A stretch of 64,000 nt of DNA from DASTCZ01 sp963704455 (GTDB lineage: Bacteria; Acidobacteriota; Terriglobia; Acidiferrales; UBA7541): positions 1,612,001 through 1,676,000 of the forward strand of contig OY969905.1 of assembly GCA_963704455.1 (NCBI GenBank), read 5' to 3'. Shown in pieces: positions 43,916-52,771 of the stretch. A program made the translations under genes and the position numbers. Under the pieces are notes generated by a model, which saw only the letters and a program-made list of their open reading frames with translations, was not told the DNA's origin and searched no databases. The first letter of the stretch is position 1, and each line of letters begins with the position of its first letter.

Positions 43916-45676
43916 ATGTCCCCCGGCGTCTTTCATTTCGGGCCATTTGAACTCGACCCGGAAAACTTTGAGCTTCGTCGCGCAGGCCGCCGAATCAAAC
44001 TTGATCGGACGCCGCTCGAGCTTCTTCTATTGCTTGTAAGGCGGGCCGGGAAACTGGTCACGCATGAGGAAGCGATCCAGGAGGTATGGGGAAAAGACAT
44101 CTTCATTGAAACGGACTCGGCCGTGTATACGGCCATCCGGAAAGTGCGGCGAGCACTCGGAGACAATCTCAAGCGGCCTCGCTTCATCGAAACCGTGGCG
44201 CGCAAGGGATACCGGTTCATCGCGCTGCACGCAGCGCAAGTGGCACATGCTGCCGCACCGGAAGAAGGAGACGCGCCCAAACGCGTAATCCTGGCCGTGC
44301 TACCGCTGGAAAACCTGAGCGGCGACTCGCGCCATGAATATTTTAGCGACGGCCTCACAGAAGAGCTCATCAGCGAGCTTGGGCGGTTCTCGCCGCAGGA
44401 AATGGGTGTGATCGCCCGGACATCTGCGATGCGTTACAAAAGAACTCGAAAAGGCGCGGCGCAAATTTGCGCGGAACTAGGCGCGGACTTTTTGATCGAA
44501 GGGAGCGCCAGGCACGAGCGCGGCCGGGTGCGAATCACTTTGCAGTTAATTCGCGCCAGCGATCAATCACATGTCTGGGCGGAGAGCTTTGAGAGGCCAC
44601 TTGGGCACGTCCTGCGGGTGCAGGAGGAAGTCGGCAAGGCAGTGGCGGAGAGGATCCGGTTGAAACTCGCGGCCGCTCTTCCCGCCCGGTCGGCCGTGGA
44701 TCCAGAGGTTTACGACTTGTATTTACGCGGGCGTTATCTCTGGGACCAACGCACGGCCCCCGCTATACAACAAGCGATCCATCATTTCGAGAGGGCGCTC
44801 GTCCGTGATTCGGCGTACGCGCCGGCGTGGGCCGGACTGGCGATGTGCTATGCGATGCTGGCGATTACAAGCGACTTCCGTCCGGCTGATTCCTTCCCGC
44901 ATGCTCAGGAAGCCAGCGATAGGGCCCTGGCACTGGATTGGGCGCTGCCTGAAGCGCACGTCTCGCGAGGAATCGTTCACTTTTGGTTTGACTGGAATTG
45001 GGAGGCTGCCGAACGGGAATTTCGTCACGCGTGCGAGCTCAACCCGAGCGACTCCGGCGCCCGGATGTACCTGGCCCATCTGCATTCCAATCTTGCGCGG
45101 CACGTCGAAGCCATTTCGGAAATCCGGGCGGCGCGGCGGCTTGATCCACTTTCGCACGTTGTGAATACACACGAAGGACACTTTCTCTACAATGCGCGGC
45201 GATACGCCGAAGCAGCCGCTCCGCTGGAACGAGTGCTGGAATTGGCCCCGCGCTTCTGGGTTGCGCATATCGTTCTCGGAAAGCTTCTGGGCGTGCGGAG
45301 TGGATATCGTCAGGCGCTTGGTGAATTCGCCAAGGCGCAACGATATTCATTCGGGAACACCGAGGCAGTGGGACTCCGTGGTTACACGCTAGGCATGATG
45401 GGCAACGAACGCGGGGCGCGCCGAACACTCCGGGAACTTGAATTGCGGTCTCGACGTCACTACGTTCCTCAAATGCACCGGGCCCTTGTGCTTTTGGGAC
45501 TCGGGGAACATCGAGCAGTTTTCGAGGCCCTGGAAAATGCGGTTGGCGAGCGCGACGTGCGTCTGACTTTCCTCGCCGTAGAGCCGCGCTGGGATTCGCT
45601 TCGGGCCAAGCCTCAATTCGAGAGTATTCGCAAGCAGGTCGGTCTCCCGCGAACGAAGATATCCACCCATAAATGA
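43916..45676 (+). CDS. Winged-helix (OmpR/CadC-type) regulator with TolB-like and TPR domains
   Basis: The 586-residue protein has three regions. The first is an N-terminal winged helix (about 5-100) with LTPLELLLLLVRRAGKLV-like core (RTPLELLLLLVRRAG), VWGKDIFIETDSAVYTAIRKVRRALGD and RFIETVARKGYRFI. The second is a TolB-N/FlgO-like domain (about 125-255), starting AVLPLENLSGDSRHEYFSDGL. The third comprises tetratricopeptide repeats from about 262 to the end. It lacks the membrane helix of CadC, so it is probably cytoplasmic and senses a partner through the TPRs. AGGAG lies 6 bases before the ATG. This combination is plentiful in Acidobacteria. Confidence 0.9.
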   Translation: MSPGVFHFGPFELDPENFELRRAGRRIKLDRTPLELLLLLVRRAGKLVTHEEAIQEVWGKDIFIETDSAVYTAIRKVRRALGDNLKRPRFIETVARKGYRFIALHAAQVAHAAAPEEGDAPKRVILAVLPLENLSGDSRHEYFSDGLTEELISELGRFSPQEMGVIARTSAMRYKRTRKGAAQICAELGADFLIEGSARHERGRVRITLQLIRASDQSHVWAESFERPLGHVLRVQEEVGKAVAERIRLKLAAALPARSAVDPEVYDLYLRGRYLWDQRTAPAIQQAIHHFERALVRDSAYAPAWAGLAMCYAMLAITSDFRPADSFPHAQEASDRALALDWALPEAHVSRGIVHFWFDWNWEAAEREFRHACELNPSDSGARMYLAHLHSNLARHVEAISEIRAARRLDPLSHVVNTHEGHFLYNARRYAEAAAPLERVLELAPRFWVAHIVLGKLLGVRSGYRQALGEFAKAQRYSFGNTEAVGLRGYTLGMMGNERGARRTLRELELRSRRHYVPQMHRALVLLGLGEHRAVFEALENAVGERDVRLTFLAVEPRWDSLRAKPQFESIRKQVGLPRTKISTHK

Positions 45677-45751
45677 TTTGGCGCGTTGATACCCGGTGAG
45701 GCATTCCTCTGTTGCAAGAATGCGGATTTGCTTATGTTTCAACGGAAGCTA

Positions 45752-47068
45752 TCACGCCCGCACGGGCAACTCACCCGTTGCCGGATGGCCCACGGGAAGC
45801 TCGGGTGTAATCGCGAAGCGGAGCTTTGTATGTGCTGAGCGCAGCGCTTGCTCAACTTCTTCCGGCTTTTCGCCACGCGCGAAAATAAAACCCGGATAAC
45901 TGGAGCCTTCCGGCCACGCGACAATGGTGTCGTGCAGGCGCGCTGCAATCTCGATTGATTCCACACCCGGCGTCATCGCGGCGTCTTCCAGCCCGTCAAT
46001 GCGCTCCAGAACTCCGGTCGCGGGCACGGGGATCATCATCACGCCGCTTGATGCGGTCTCGCGCTCCAAATCGCTGCCGGGCAATTCCAATGCGTGGCGT
46101 ACGAGAAGCTCTTCGAGCGAAGTTCGCTCCGGCCCGAATCGCAGTGCCCGCGCGCACAATCCACCAATCGGACGCGGCGCGATTTCGAGCGGCCACACGC
46201 CGCTTTCGTTTACGCGAAATTCCGCGTGGATCGGCCCGTGAATCAGCCCCAGCGCACGGGCAGCTTCCGCGGCTGCGCGCGAAATCGATATTTGATCCGC
46301 TTCGGAAAGACGCGAGGGCGTTACGTAAATCGTCTCTTCAAAAAATGGGCCTTCCAGCGGATCGGGTTTGTCGAATATCGCGAGAACGCGAAGCACTCCC
46401 TCGGTCAACAGTCCTTCGACGGCCACTTCCCTTCCTGGGATGTACGCTTCCGCGAGCATTCGTTCGAGATTCGGGTCACGCTGCATTCTTAATTCCGGTG
46501 CGCGCAACAGGCGGGCAATTCGTTCCGCAGCAGACTTAAACTCCGCCGGATTATTCGCGCGCATTACGCCCTGGCTAGCCGAAAGGCACAGCGGCTTCAC
46601 GACGCAGGGAAACTGGACGCCCGCGAGCGCGGGGTCGGGCACGGGATTCAAAGGCAGTGTGCGAAACCACGGCACATGCATTCCGGCGTCGCGAAACGCG
46701 GTGCGCATGTGTTCCTTATTTCGGCATGCCTCCACTGAAGCCGGATGATTGTAGAAAACGCCGAGACCGCGCGCGGCGTATGCGGCCGCGATTACAGAGC
46801 GGTCGCCCAGCGCGAGAATTCCATCCGGTTCATTGCCGCGCAGCGCTTCCAGTAAGTCCGCCGCGGCGGCTTCCGGTGTTTCAAAATGCACGGGGATTGC
46901 GCGGTCGTTCCAGGGATCATCCAATTGATGGCAGCGGTCAGTGGCATAAATCAATTCGACGCCGAGTTTGCGCGCGGCCTCGGCAAAGCTGCGCGTCTGA
47001 TAGCCGAGCTTGCTTGTAAGCAAAAGCAGTCGCTTCGGGCGAGGATTTCGATTTGGATTTGCACTCAT
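45752..47068 (-). CDS. ATP-grasp protein coupled to CCAEP-tail radical SAM protein
   Basis: This 438-residue protein has an ATP-grasp fold. An N-terminal Rossmann-like part (KRLLLLTSKLGYQTRSFAEAARKLG) is followed by FPCVVKPLCLSASQGVMRA (ATP-binding Lys region), YIPGREVAVEGLL and HAEFRVNESGVWPLEIAPRPIGGL (metal-binding Glu/Asn). A carboxylate-binding C-terminal domain ends the chain. It resembles carbamoyl-phosphate, PurK/CarB-like and amino-acid ligases. It would join a carboxylate to an amine, via acyl phosphate, on an unknown substrate. The ATG at 47068 lies 4 bp after the stop of the radical SAM gene; an ATG at 47086 would overlap it. The two genes are therefore translated together. Confidence 0.82.
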   Translation of the reverse strand: MSANPNRNPRPKRLLLLTSKLGYQTRSFAEAARKLGVELIYATDRCHQLDDPWNDRAIPVHFETPEAAAADLLEALRGNEPDGILALGDRSVIAAAYAARGLGVFYNHPASVEACRNKEHMRTAFRDAGMHVPWFRTLPLNPVPDPALAGVQFPCVVKPLCLSASQGVMRANNPAEFKSAAERIARLLRAPELRMQRDPNLERMLAEAYIPGREVAVEGLLTEGVLRVLAIFDKPDPLEGPFFEETIYVTPSRLSEADQISISRAAAEAARALGLIHGPIHAEFRVNESGVWPLEIAPRPIGGLCARALRFGPERTSLEELLVRHALELPGSDLERETASSGVMMIPVPATGVLERIDGLEDAAMTPGVESIEIAARLHDTIVAWPEGSSYPGFIFARGEKPEEVEQALRSAHTKLRFAITPELPVGHPATGELPVRA

Positions 47069-47072
47069 ACCA

Positions 47073-48656
47073 TCACACGAAGGCATCCGGCTGCGGCATC
47101 GAATGTTCTGTTGGCGCGGCGGGCGACGCGCTAGGCAACGAACTGTTTGGTGCGCCAATCGAAACCAATTGCTCGCGCGTGGGCTCGGCGCAGCAATACC
47201 ACGGCTCGTTCATGTGCGGAATCGAGGCGCGTGTTTTGCCGTTCTGCGTGAAATCCAGTAACGCGACTGAAGGTGAAGAGGAGCCGGCAAGTGTGCCCGC
47301 CGCAAGTGCGGCGGCTTCCCAAATATGCGCGAAGATTTCTTCGCGGCTGCGGCGCTCCTTTTCATCGTGCTCTACAATTCGTGAGACATTTTCAGCTAGC
47401 GCATCCACACGCGGATCACTGTGCACCCACGGATACATCAGCGCCGCTGCGTCAAACGCTCCGACGCGGCTGCGAATTTCCAGCAGGTCCAGCATCCGCG
47501 AGCCGGCCGGAATCAGCAGGCGTATCGCAAGTTGTATCGGCGCGACATTCTCAATCAAATCCTGCTGCGCGAGAACTTCGAGAAGATCGCTATAACCGTC
47601 GAGCGTCGTCCAGGGCGTGAACGGCATGAATGTCGGCTGCAACACCAGTCCGGTTTCGCGGAACAATTGCACCGCTCGAATGAAATCCGCTCGCGTGTGC
47701 CCCTTGGCAAGTTTTACGAGCACTGCGTCATCCACCGACTCGACCGCGCTCGTTACAAAAATGCATCCGGTGTCACGCAGCTTCGGCAGATGCTCGCTAT
47801 GATTCAGCAAATGCTCGATTTTGATGGTCGCGTCATAACTCAATTGCGGGAATTCGCGATGCATCTCTTCCACGATGCCGAGTCCGTGCGTGGGCCCGTT
47901 GAAAAAATCGGGATCGCCGAAACTGATGTGTTGCGCGCCCGCCGCAACCTGCCTGCGGATATCTTCGAGCACGATTTCGCGCTGCACGATGCGGAACGCG
48001 CCGTCGTACACCGGAACAATCGGACAGTGACGGCAGAGATGTTTGCATCCACGGCTCGCCTCGGTGTAACCCGCGACGCGAAAGCCGCCATCCGGCAAGA
48101 TCAGGTGCGCATACTTCACAAGCGGCGGCAAACCGCCGCGCTCCGGCACCAAAAATCTTTGCCTCGCGAGAGAAATCTCCGGCTCCGCCTGCCCCATTGA
48201 AATTGGAATGGCTGAGTGCGAAGTCGCTCCTTCCGGGTTCAAATTCGCCTTTTCAGACCCTGAGAAAAACCCCATCTTCTCGCTGCTAGAATTATTAAGT
48301 CGATCGACCAAATTTTCTAAACCGGCCTCAAATTCGCCGCCCAGAATCGTCTGGGCTCCAAGCCGCCTCATAAACCCAGCATTCACAGGGGCATACAGCC
48401 CATAGAAGCAAATGTGGGCACGTGGGTTGAGGTCCTTAATCTGCGGCAGCAGGGCTATAGCGAGCCTGGTTGCGGTGTGCATGGGAACGTAAAGGGCGAC
48501 CAAATCTGCGCTATGGACGTCGTTTTCGCGGAAGTCTTCGCGCGAAAGATCCATGCAGGCGACGTTCGCGCCGCGGGCGGCAAGCCACGCCGCGGGAGAG
48601 GCCAGTCCGAATGGCTGGTGGCCGAGCTCGTATGTGGAAATTAGGACGACGTTCAT
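47073..48656 (-). CDS. B12-binding-like radical SAM protein with CCAEP tail
   Basis: The 527-residue protein begins with a cobalamin-binding-like Rossmann domain (MNVVLISTYELGHQPFGLASP). A radical SAM core follows, with the cluster motif EASRGCKHLCRHCPIVP (Cys204, Cys208, Cys211; C-x3-C-x2-C) and GDPDFFNGP further on. Near the C-terminus, residues 488-492 read Cys-Cys-Ala-Glu-Pro within EPWYCCAEPTREQ. This matches the 'CUAEP/CCAEP-tail' family, where the first or second position is selenocysteine in some members. Here both positions are ordinary TGC Cys codons (47190-47195). Reaction and product are unknown. The ATP-grasp gene begins 4 bp downstream. Confidence 0.88.
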   Translation of the reverse strand: MNVVLISTYELGHQPFGLASPAAWLAARGANVACMDLSREDFRENDVHSADLVALYVPMHTATRLAIALLPQIKDLNPRAHICFYGLYAPVNAGFMRRLGAQTILGGEFEAGLENLVDRLNNSSSEKMGFFSGSEKANLNPEGATSHSAIPISMGQAEPEISLARQRFLVPERGGLPPLVKYAHLILPDGGFRVAGYTEASRGCKHLCRHCPIVPVYDGAFRIVQREIVLEDIRRQVAAGAQHISFGDPDFFNGPTHGLGIVEEMHREFPQLSYDATIKIEHLLNHSEHLPKLRDTGCIFVTSAVESVDDAVLVKLAKGHTRADFIRAVQLFRETGLVLQPTFMPFTPWTTLDGYSDLLEVLAQQDLIENVAPIQLAIRLLIPAGSRMLDLLEIRSRVGAFDAAALMYPWVHSDPRVDALAENVSRIVEHDEKERRSREEIFAHIWEAAALAAGTLAGSSSPSVALLDFTQNGKTRASIPHMNEPWYCCAEPTREQLVSIGAPNSSLPSASPAAPTEHSMPQPDAFV

Positions 48657-48769
48657 CGCGGAATTTCAAATCCTTCCTTCAATCAAAGCAAAATGCATTC
48701 CTCTGACGCAGCATTCATGCGTACAGCTCGACATCCATTGTGCCTACGCAATATCTATTTTAGATGATT

Positions 48770-49762
48770 TCACCGTGGCGCGCCGGGAAGATCGATACGC
48801 ATCAGGTCGTGGCCAACGATTATCTTTCCGTGGAAAGTTTTCGCTGCTTCAGCGCTAAAAATGGAATCGGAATCGCCGGGGCGGTGCGGAATTAGATGCG
48901 TGAGCACAAGAATTTTCACGCCCGCTCGCGCGGCATCATCGCCAGCTTCCGCCGCGGTGGAATGGTAGCGAGTGAACCACGCGCCGTCGGCGGCGGTGTC
49001 CGTCGGTGCGTTCGTTTGTGGCAAATACGCTTCGTGTATGAGAATGTCGGCGCCTTTTGCGTAGCGCACAAGATTGTCATTCGGATGCGTGTCGCCGGAA
49101 ATCGCGATGCTGCCGCCCGCGGTGTCAAAGCGAAAACCGAAAGCGGGAACGACGGGAAAGTGGTCTACGAGAAATGCGGTGACGCGGAGATAGGCATCCT
49201 GATAGACGACGCCTTCTTTCAAAATATGAGCATCAATCGTTGCGCCTGCGGCGGGAAGTTTTTCCGTTAGGTCGCGGCGGATGTGAATATCGGCGGCGTA
49301 GAATTTCATCATTCCGTCTACGACATCCTGCGTGCCTTCGGGACCGTACAACTCAAACGGCGTGCTACGGCCAAATTGCCAGGTAGAGTGAAAAACGTCG
49401 GGCAGTCCATCAATGTGATCCGAGTGGAGGTGAGTGAGGAACACGGCCTGAATGCTTTTGGGCGTGAGGCCGGCTCCAGCGATGCGTTGCATCACACCGC
49501 GCCCGGCATCTACGAGAAACACTTTTTCGCCAACGACGATAGCCGTGGATGGGCCCGCGCGATTTGCATCGGGGCGCGGGAACCCTGTGCCGAGGAGAAT
49601 CGCATACATTTTTGCGGCAGGCTTGGCGGGTTGCTGATCTGGAGGAGGCTGACCCGGGTGACGCTGCACGGCAAATGAATTGGAAAACGCGGCTAGTGTT
49701 CCGAGCAGACAGATTGCGACCAACGGAGTGGTGCGTTTCAGAATGATTGAGCGCTGGCGCAT
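48770..49762 (-). CDS. Secreted metallo-beta-lactamase-fold hydrolase (RNase Z/AHL-lactonase-like)
   Basis: The 330-residue protein starts with a signal peptide (LKRTTPLVAICLLGTLAAFS, about 9-28). The MBL fold has the zinc motif LTHLHSDHIDGL, with its His and Asp ligands. GDTHPND and LTHLIPHRPGD follow further on, as expected for RNase Z- or arylsulfatase-like MBL proteins. The exported location makes a role in tRNA processing unlikely; hydrolysis of a lactone, ester or sulfate is more probable. The ATG at 49762 is preferred to a frame open to 49816. It is divergent from acnA with a 131-bp gap. Confidence 0.82.
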   Translation of the reverse strand: MRQRSIILKRTTPLVAICLLGTLAAFSNSFAVQRHPGQPPPDQQPAKPAAKMYAILLGTGFPRPDANRAGPSTAIVVGEKVFLVDAGRGVMQRIAGAGLTPKSIQAVFLTHLHSDHIDGLPDVFHSTWQFGRSTPFELYGPEGTQDVVDGMMKFYAADIHIRRDLTEKLPAAGATIDAHILKEGVVYQDAYLRVTAFLVDHFPVVPAFGFRFDTAGGSIAISGDTHPNDNLVRYAKGADILIHEAYLPQTNAPTDTAADGAWFTRYHSTAAEAGDDAARAGVKILVLTHLIPHRPGDSDSIFSAEAAKTFHGKIIVGHDLMRIDLPGAPR

Positions 49763-49893
49763 CCGTCGTCTCGCTTCCGCAAATTCACAAGATCGCCGCG
49801 TCAAGCCGCCGTGCATGGCCGATGCGGTTCAGCTATCATAGAAGGTTCGCAATCCTAATTGGAAGAAACCGCACAGGAAAGGACTTCGACACG

Positions 49894-52563
49894 ATGTGTC
49901 CCGCTCGCTTGAACACCTTCCGCAGCCAAAGCCAATTGAACGTGGCCGGAAATACCTATGATATCTACCGCCTGGACTCGCTGGAACGAAAAAGCATCGG
50001 CCACGTGTCGGAGCTTCCCTTTTCATTGAAAGTGCTGCTCGAAAACCTGCTACGGCAGGAGGATGGCCGATTCGTGCGAGCGCAAGATATCGAGGCTCTG
50101 GCGGAATGGAAGCCCAACGACACCGCGCGCAAGGAGATTTCGTTCATGCCCGCGCGCGTGCTGCTGCAAGATTTTACGGGCGTGCCCTCGGTGGTAGATC
50201 TAGCCGCGATGCGCGAAGCAATGCGCAAGATGGGCGGCGATCCGAAAAAGATCAATCCGCTGCTGCCCGCGGAACTGGTGATTGATCATTCGGTGCAGGT
50301 GGACAAGTTCGCGACGGCGGATTCGTTTTCTGTGAACGCGCTGCTTGAATTTCAGCGAAACGTCGAACGCTATGCGTTTCTGCGCTGGGGCCAGCAGGCA
50401 TTTCACAATTTCAAGGTGGTGCCGCCGGATACAGGAATCTGCCATCAGGTAAATTTGGAATACCTGGCGCGCGTTGTCTATGACGCACCTGCTGACGGCC
50501 GCAGGGTTGCGTACCCGGATTCGCTGGTGGGCACGGATTCGCACACGACGATGGTGAACTCACTCGGCGTGTTCGGCTGGGGCGTTGGCGGAATTGAAGC
50601 AGAGGCAGCGATGCTCGGCCAGCCGCTTTCGATGCTGATTCCGGATGTGGTCGGATTCAAATTGCATGGGCGCCTGCCCGCGGGCTCGACGGCGACAGAC
50701 CTCGTGCTGGTTGTGACGCAGATGCTGCGCACAAAAGGCGTCGTCGGGAAATTTGTGGAGTTTTACGGAACCGGGCTTTCAAGCCTTTCGCTGCCGGACC
50801 GCGCGACGATTGCAAACATGGCGCCGGAATACGGCGCAACGATGGGCTTCTTCCCAGTGGATGCGGAGACGCTCAATTATTTGCGCTTTACGGGACGCGA
50901 CGCAGCGCGAGTGGCGCTGGCGGAAGCGTACACGAAAGAGCAAGGGCTTTTCCGCACCGACGAAACATCCGATCCGATTTTCACGGACAGACTGGAGCTG
51001 GACCTCAGCACGGTCGAGCCGACGCTGGCGGGGCCGAAGCGTCCGCAGGACCGCGTGCCGCTGCGCAGCGCAAAGCAATCGTTTGAAAAAAGCGTTGAGG
51101 GTCAGCCCGTAAAACTTGCGCACGTGAAAAACAACGGCGACCAGTTCGATCTTTCGAGCGGGTCGGTGGTGATTGCGGCGATTACGAGCTGCACGAACAC
51201 GTCGAACCCATCGCTGATGATTGGCGCCGCGCTGCTAGCCAAGAAAGCGGTTGAGCGCGGGCTGACATCGAAGCCGTGGGTGAAGACGAGCCTCGCGCCC
51301 GGATCGAAAGTGGTGACGGACTATTTGGCCGCGGCGGGGCTGACTCCTTACCTTGAAAAATTGAAGTTCCATCTGGTCGGATTTGGCTGCACGACTTGCA
51401 TTGGCAACAGCGGCCCGCTGCCGGAGGCGATTGGCGCGGCGATTAAAGAAAATAATCTGGTAGCTGTCTCCGTGTTGAGCGGCAATCGAAATTTCGAAGG
51501 GCGCATTCATCCCCTGGTGCGCGCAAATTATCTGGCGTCGCCGCCGCTGGTTGTCGCGTACGCGCTTGCGGGGCACATGGACGTGGATTTGACAACGGAA
51601 CCGCTCGGAAAAGACTCGGCAGGAAAGCCCGTGTTTCTGCGGGAGATTTGGCCATCGCCGGAGGAGATTGAGCGGACCGTGCGCGGCGCTGTGACCACTG
51701 CGATGTACAACAAAGAGTATGGCGAAGTGTTCGAAGGCGACGCGCGCTGGAAGAGCTTGCCCGTGCCGGATGGCGACCTGTATGCGTGGGACGCGAAGTC
51801 CACTTACGTTAAATTGCCTCCATACTTTGACGAGATGCCGCGAACACCAGCGCCGCTTGCCGATATTCGTCGAGCGCGAGTGCTGGCGATGCTGGGCGAC
51901 AGCGTGACGACGGACCATATTTCGCCGGCGGGCTCGATTCCGGTGGACAGTCCGGCAGGTAAATACTTAATCGCGCAAGGGGTGAAGGCCGGCGACTTCA
52001 ATTCCTACGGCGCGCGGCGCGGTAATCATGAAGTGATGATGCGCGGCACGTTTGGGAATATCCGTTTGCGCAACCAACTTGCGCCCGGCACGGAGGGTGG
52101 CTGGACGAAGCTTCAACCAAGCGGCGAGCAAATGACGATCTACGACGCGGCGCTGCGCTACAAGGGCGAGAAGACCCCGCTCGTGGTGCTGGCCGGAAAA
52201 GAATATGGGTCCGGGTCGTCGCGCGACTGGGCGGCGAAAGGCACGATGCTGCTAGGAGTGCGCGGGGTGATCGCGGAGAGCTTCGAGCGAATCCACCGGA
52301 GCAATCTAGTTGGCATGGGTGTGCTGCCGCTGGAATTTGCGGCGGGGCAAACGCGCGAGTCACTCGGCTTGACAGGGCGCGAAGAATTCACGATTGTGGG
52401 CGTGAGCGCGCTGAAGCCGCGCGCGAAGACACGTGTGGTGGTCCGCGATGCCGCCGGTGGCGAGAAATCATTTGAAGCGACGGTGCGCGTGGATACGCCC
52501 GAGGAATTCGCCTACTACCAGCACGGCGGAATCCTGCATTACGTTTTGCGACAGATGATGTGA
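49894..52563 (+). CDS. acnA: Aconitate hydratase AcnA
   Basis: The 889-residue length matches AcnA/IRP-type aconitases. The three [4Fe-4S] ligands are visible at Cys433 (ITSCTNTSNPS), Cys499 and Cys502 (GCTTCIGNSGP). The active-site region GSSRDWAAKGT lies near residue 776, and DSHTTMVNSLGVFGWGVGGIEAEA marks the N-terminal half. The enzyme interconverts citrate and isocitrate in the TCA cycle. The ATG at 49894 follows AAAGGA and gives MCPARLNTFRSQ, while a frame extending to 49747 would run into the divergent gene. No operon partner is seen, and the M16 peptidase genes start 208 bp later. Confidence 0.96.
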   Translation: MCPARLNTFRSQSQLNVAGNTYDIYRLDSLERKSIGHVSELPFSLKVLLENLLRQEDGRFVRAQDIEALAEWKPNDTARKEISFMPARVLLQDFTGVPSVVDLAAMREAMRKMGGDPKKINPLLPAELVIDHSVQVDKFATADSFSVNALLEFQRNVERYAFLRWGQQAFHNFKVVPPDTGICHQVNLEYLARVVYDAPADGRRVAYPDSLVGTDSHTTMVNSLGVFGWGVGGIEAEAAMLGQPLSMLIPDVVGFKLHGRLPAGSTATDLVLVVTQMLRTKGVVGKFVEFYGTGLSSLSLPDRATIANMAPEYGATMGFFPVDAETLNYLRFTGRDAARVALAEAYTKEQGLFRTDETSDPIFTDRLELDLSTVEPTLAGPKRPQDRVPLRSAKQSFEKSVEGQPVKLAHVKNNGDQFDLSSGSVVIAAITSCTNTSNPSLMIGAALLAKKAVERGLTSKPWVKTSLAPGSKVVTDYLAAAGLTPYLEKLKFHLVGFGCTTCIGNSGPLPEAIGAAIKENNLVAVSVLSGNRNFEGRIHPLVRANYLASPPLVVAYALAGHMDVDLTTEPLGKDSAGKPVFLREIWPSPEEIERTVRGAVTTAMYNKEYGEVFEGDARWKSLPVPDGDLYAWDAKSTYVKLPPYFDEMPRTPAPLADIRRARVLAMLGDSVTTDHISPAGSIPVDSPAGKYLIAQGVKAGDFNSYGARRGNHEVMMRGTFGNIRLRNQLAPGTEGGWTKLQPSGEQMTIYDAALRYKGEKTPLVVLAGKEYGSGSSRDWAAKGTMLLGVRGVIAESFERIHRSNLVGMGVLPLEFAAGQTRESLGLTGREEFTIVGVSALKPRAKTRVVVRDAAGGEKSFEATVRVDTPEEFAYYQHGGILHYVLRQMM

Positions 52564-52771
52564 GTGGGCAAAACGTTTTTTGCTTTTGCGCGTCTAAGTG
52601 CGCTAGGGTCTGAATGGCGGGGGAGTGCCCGGAGCGGTCCGAGACCTAGGACACACCTCAATTCCAGTGAATAGTGGTCACAAATCAGGCTCTGCCGTCG
52701 TTTAGATTGCGGGTGGGTGTGCATGGTTTGAGTATGGGAGAGACACGAGCGATCTCAGAAGGGGGAACCGT

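Noticed and set aside
47190..47195. Selenocysteine in the radical SAM tail
   Set aside because: Both positions are TGC, not TGA, so this member uses ordinary Cys.
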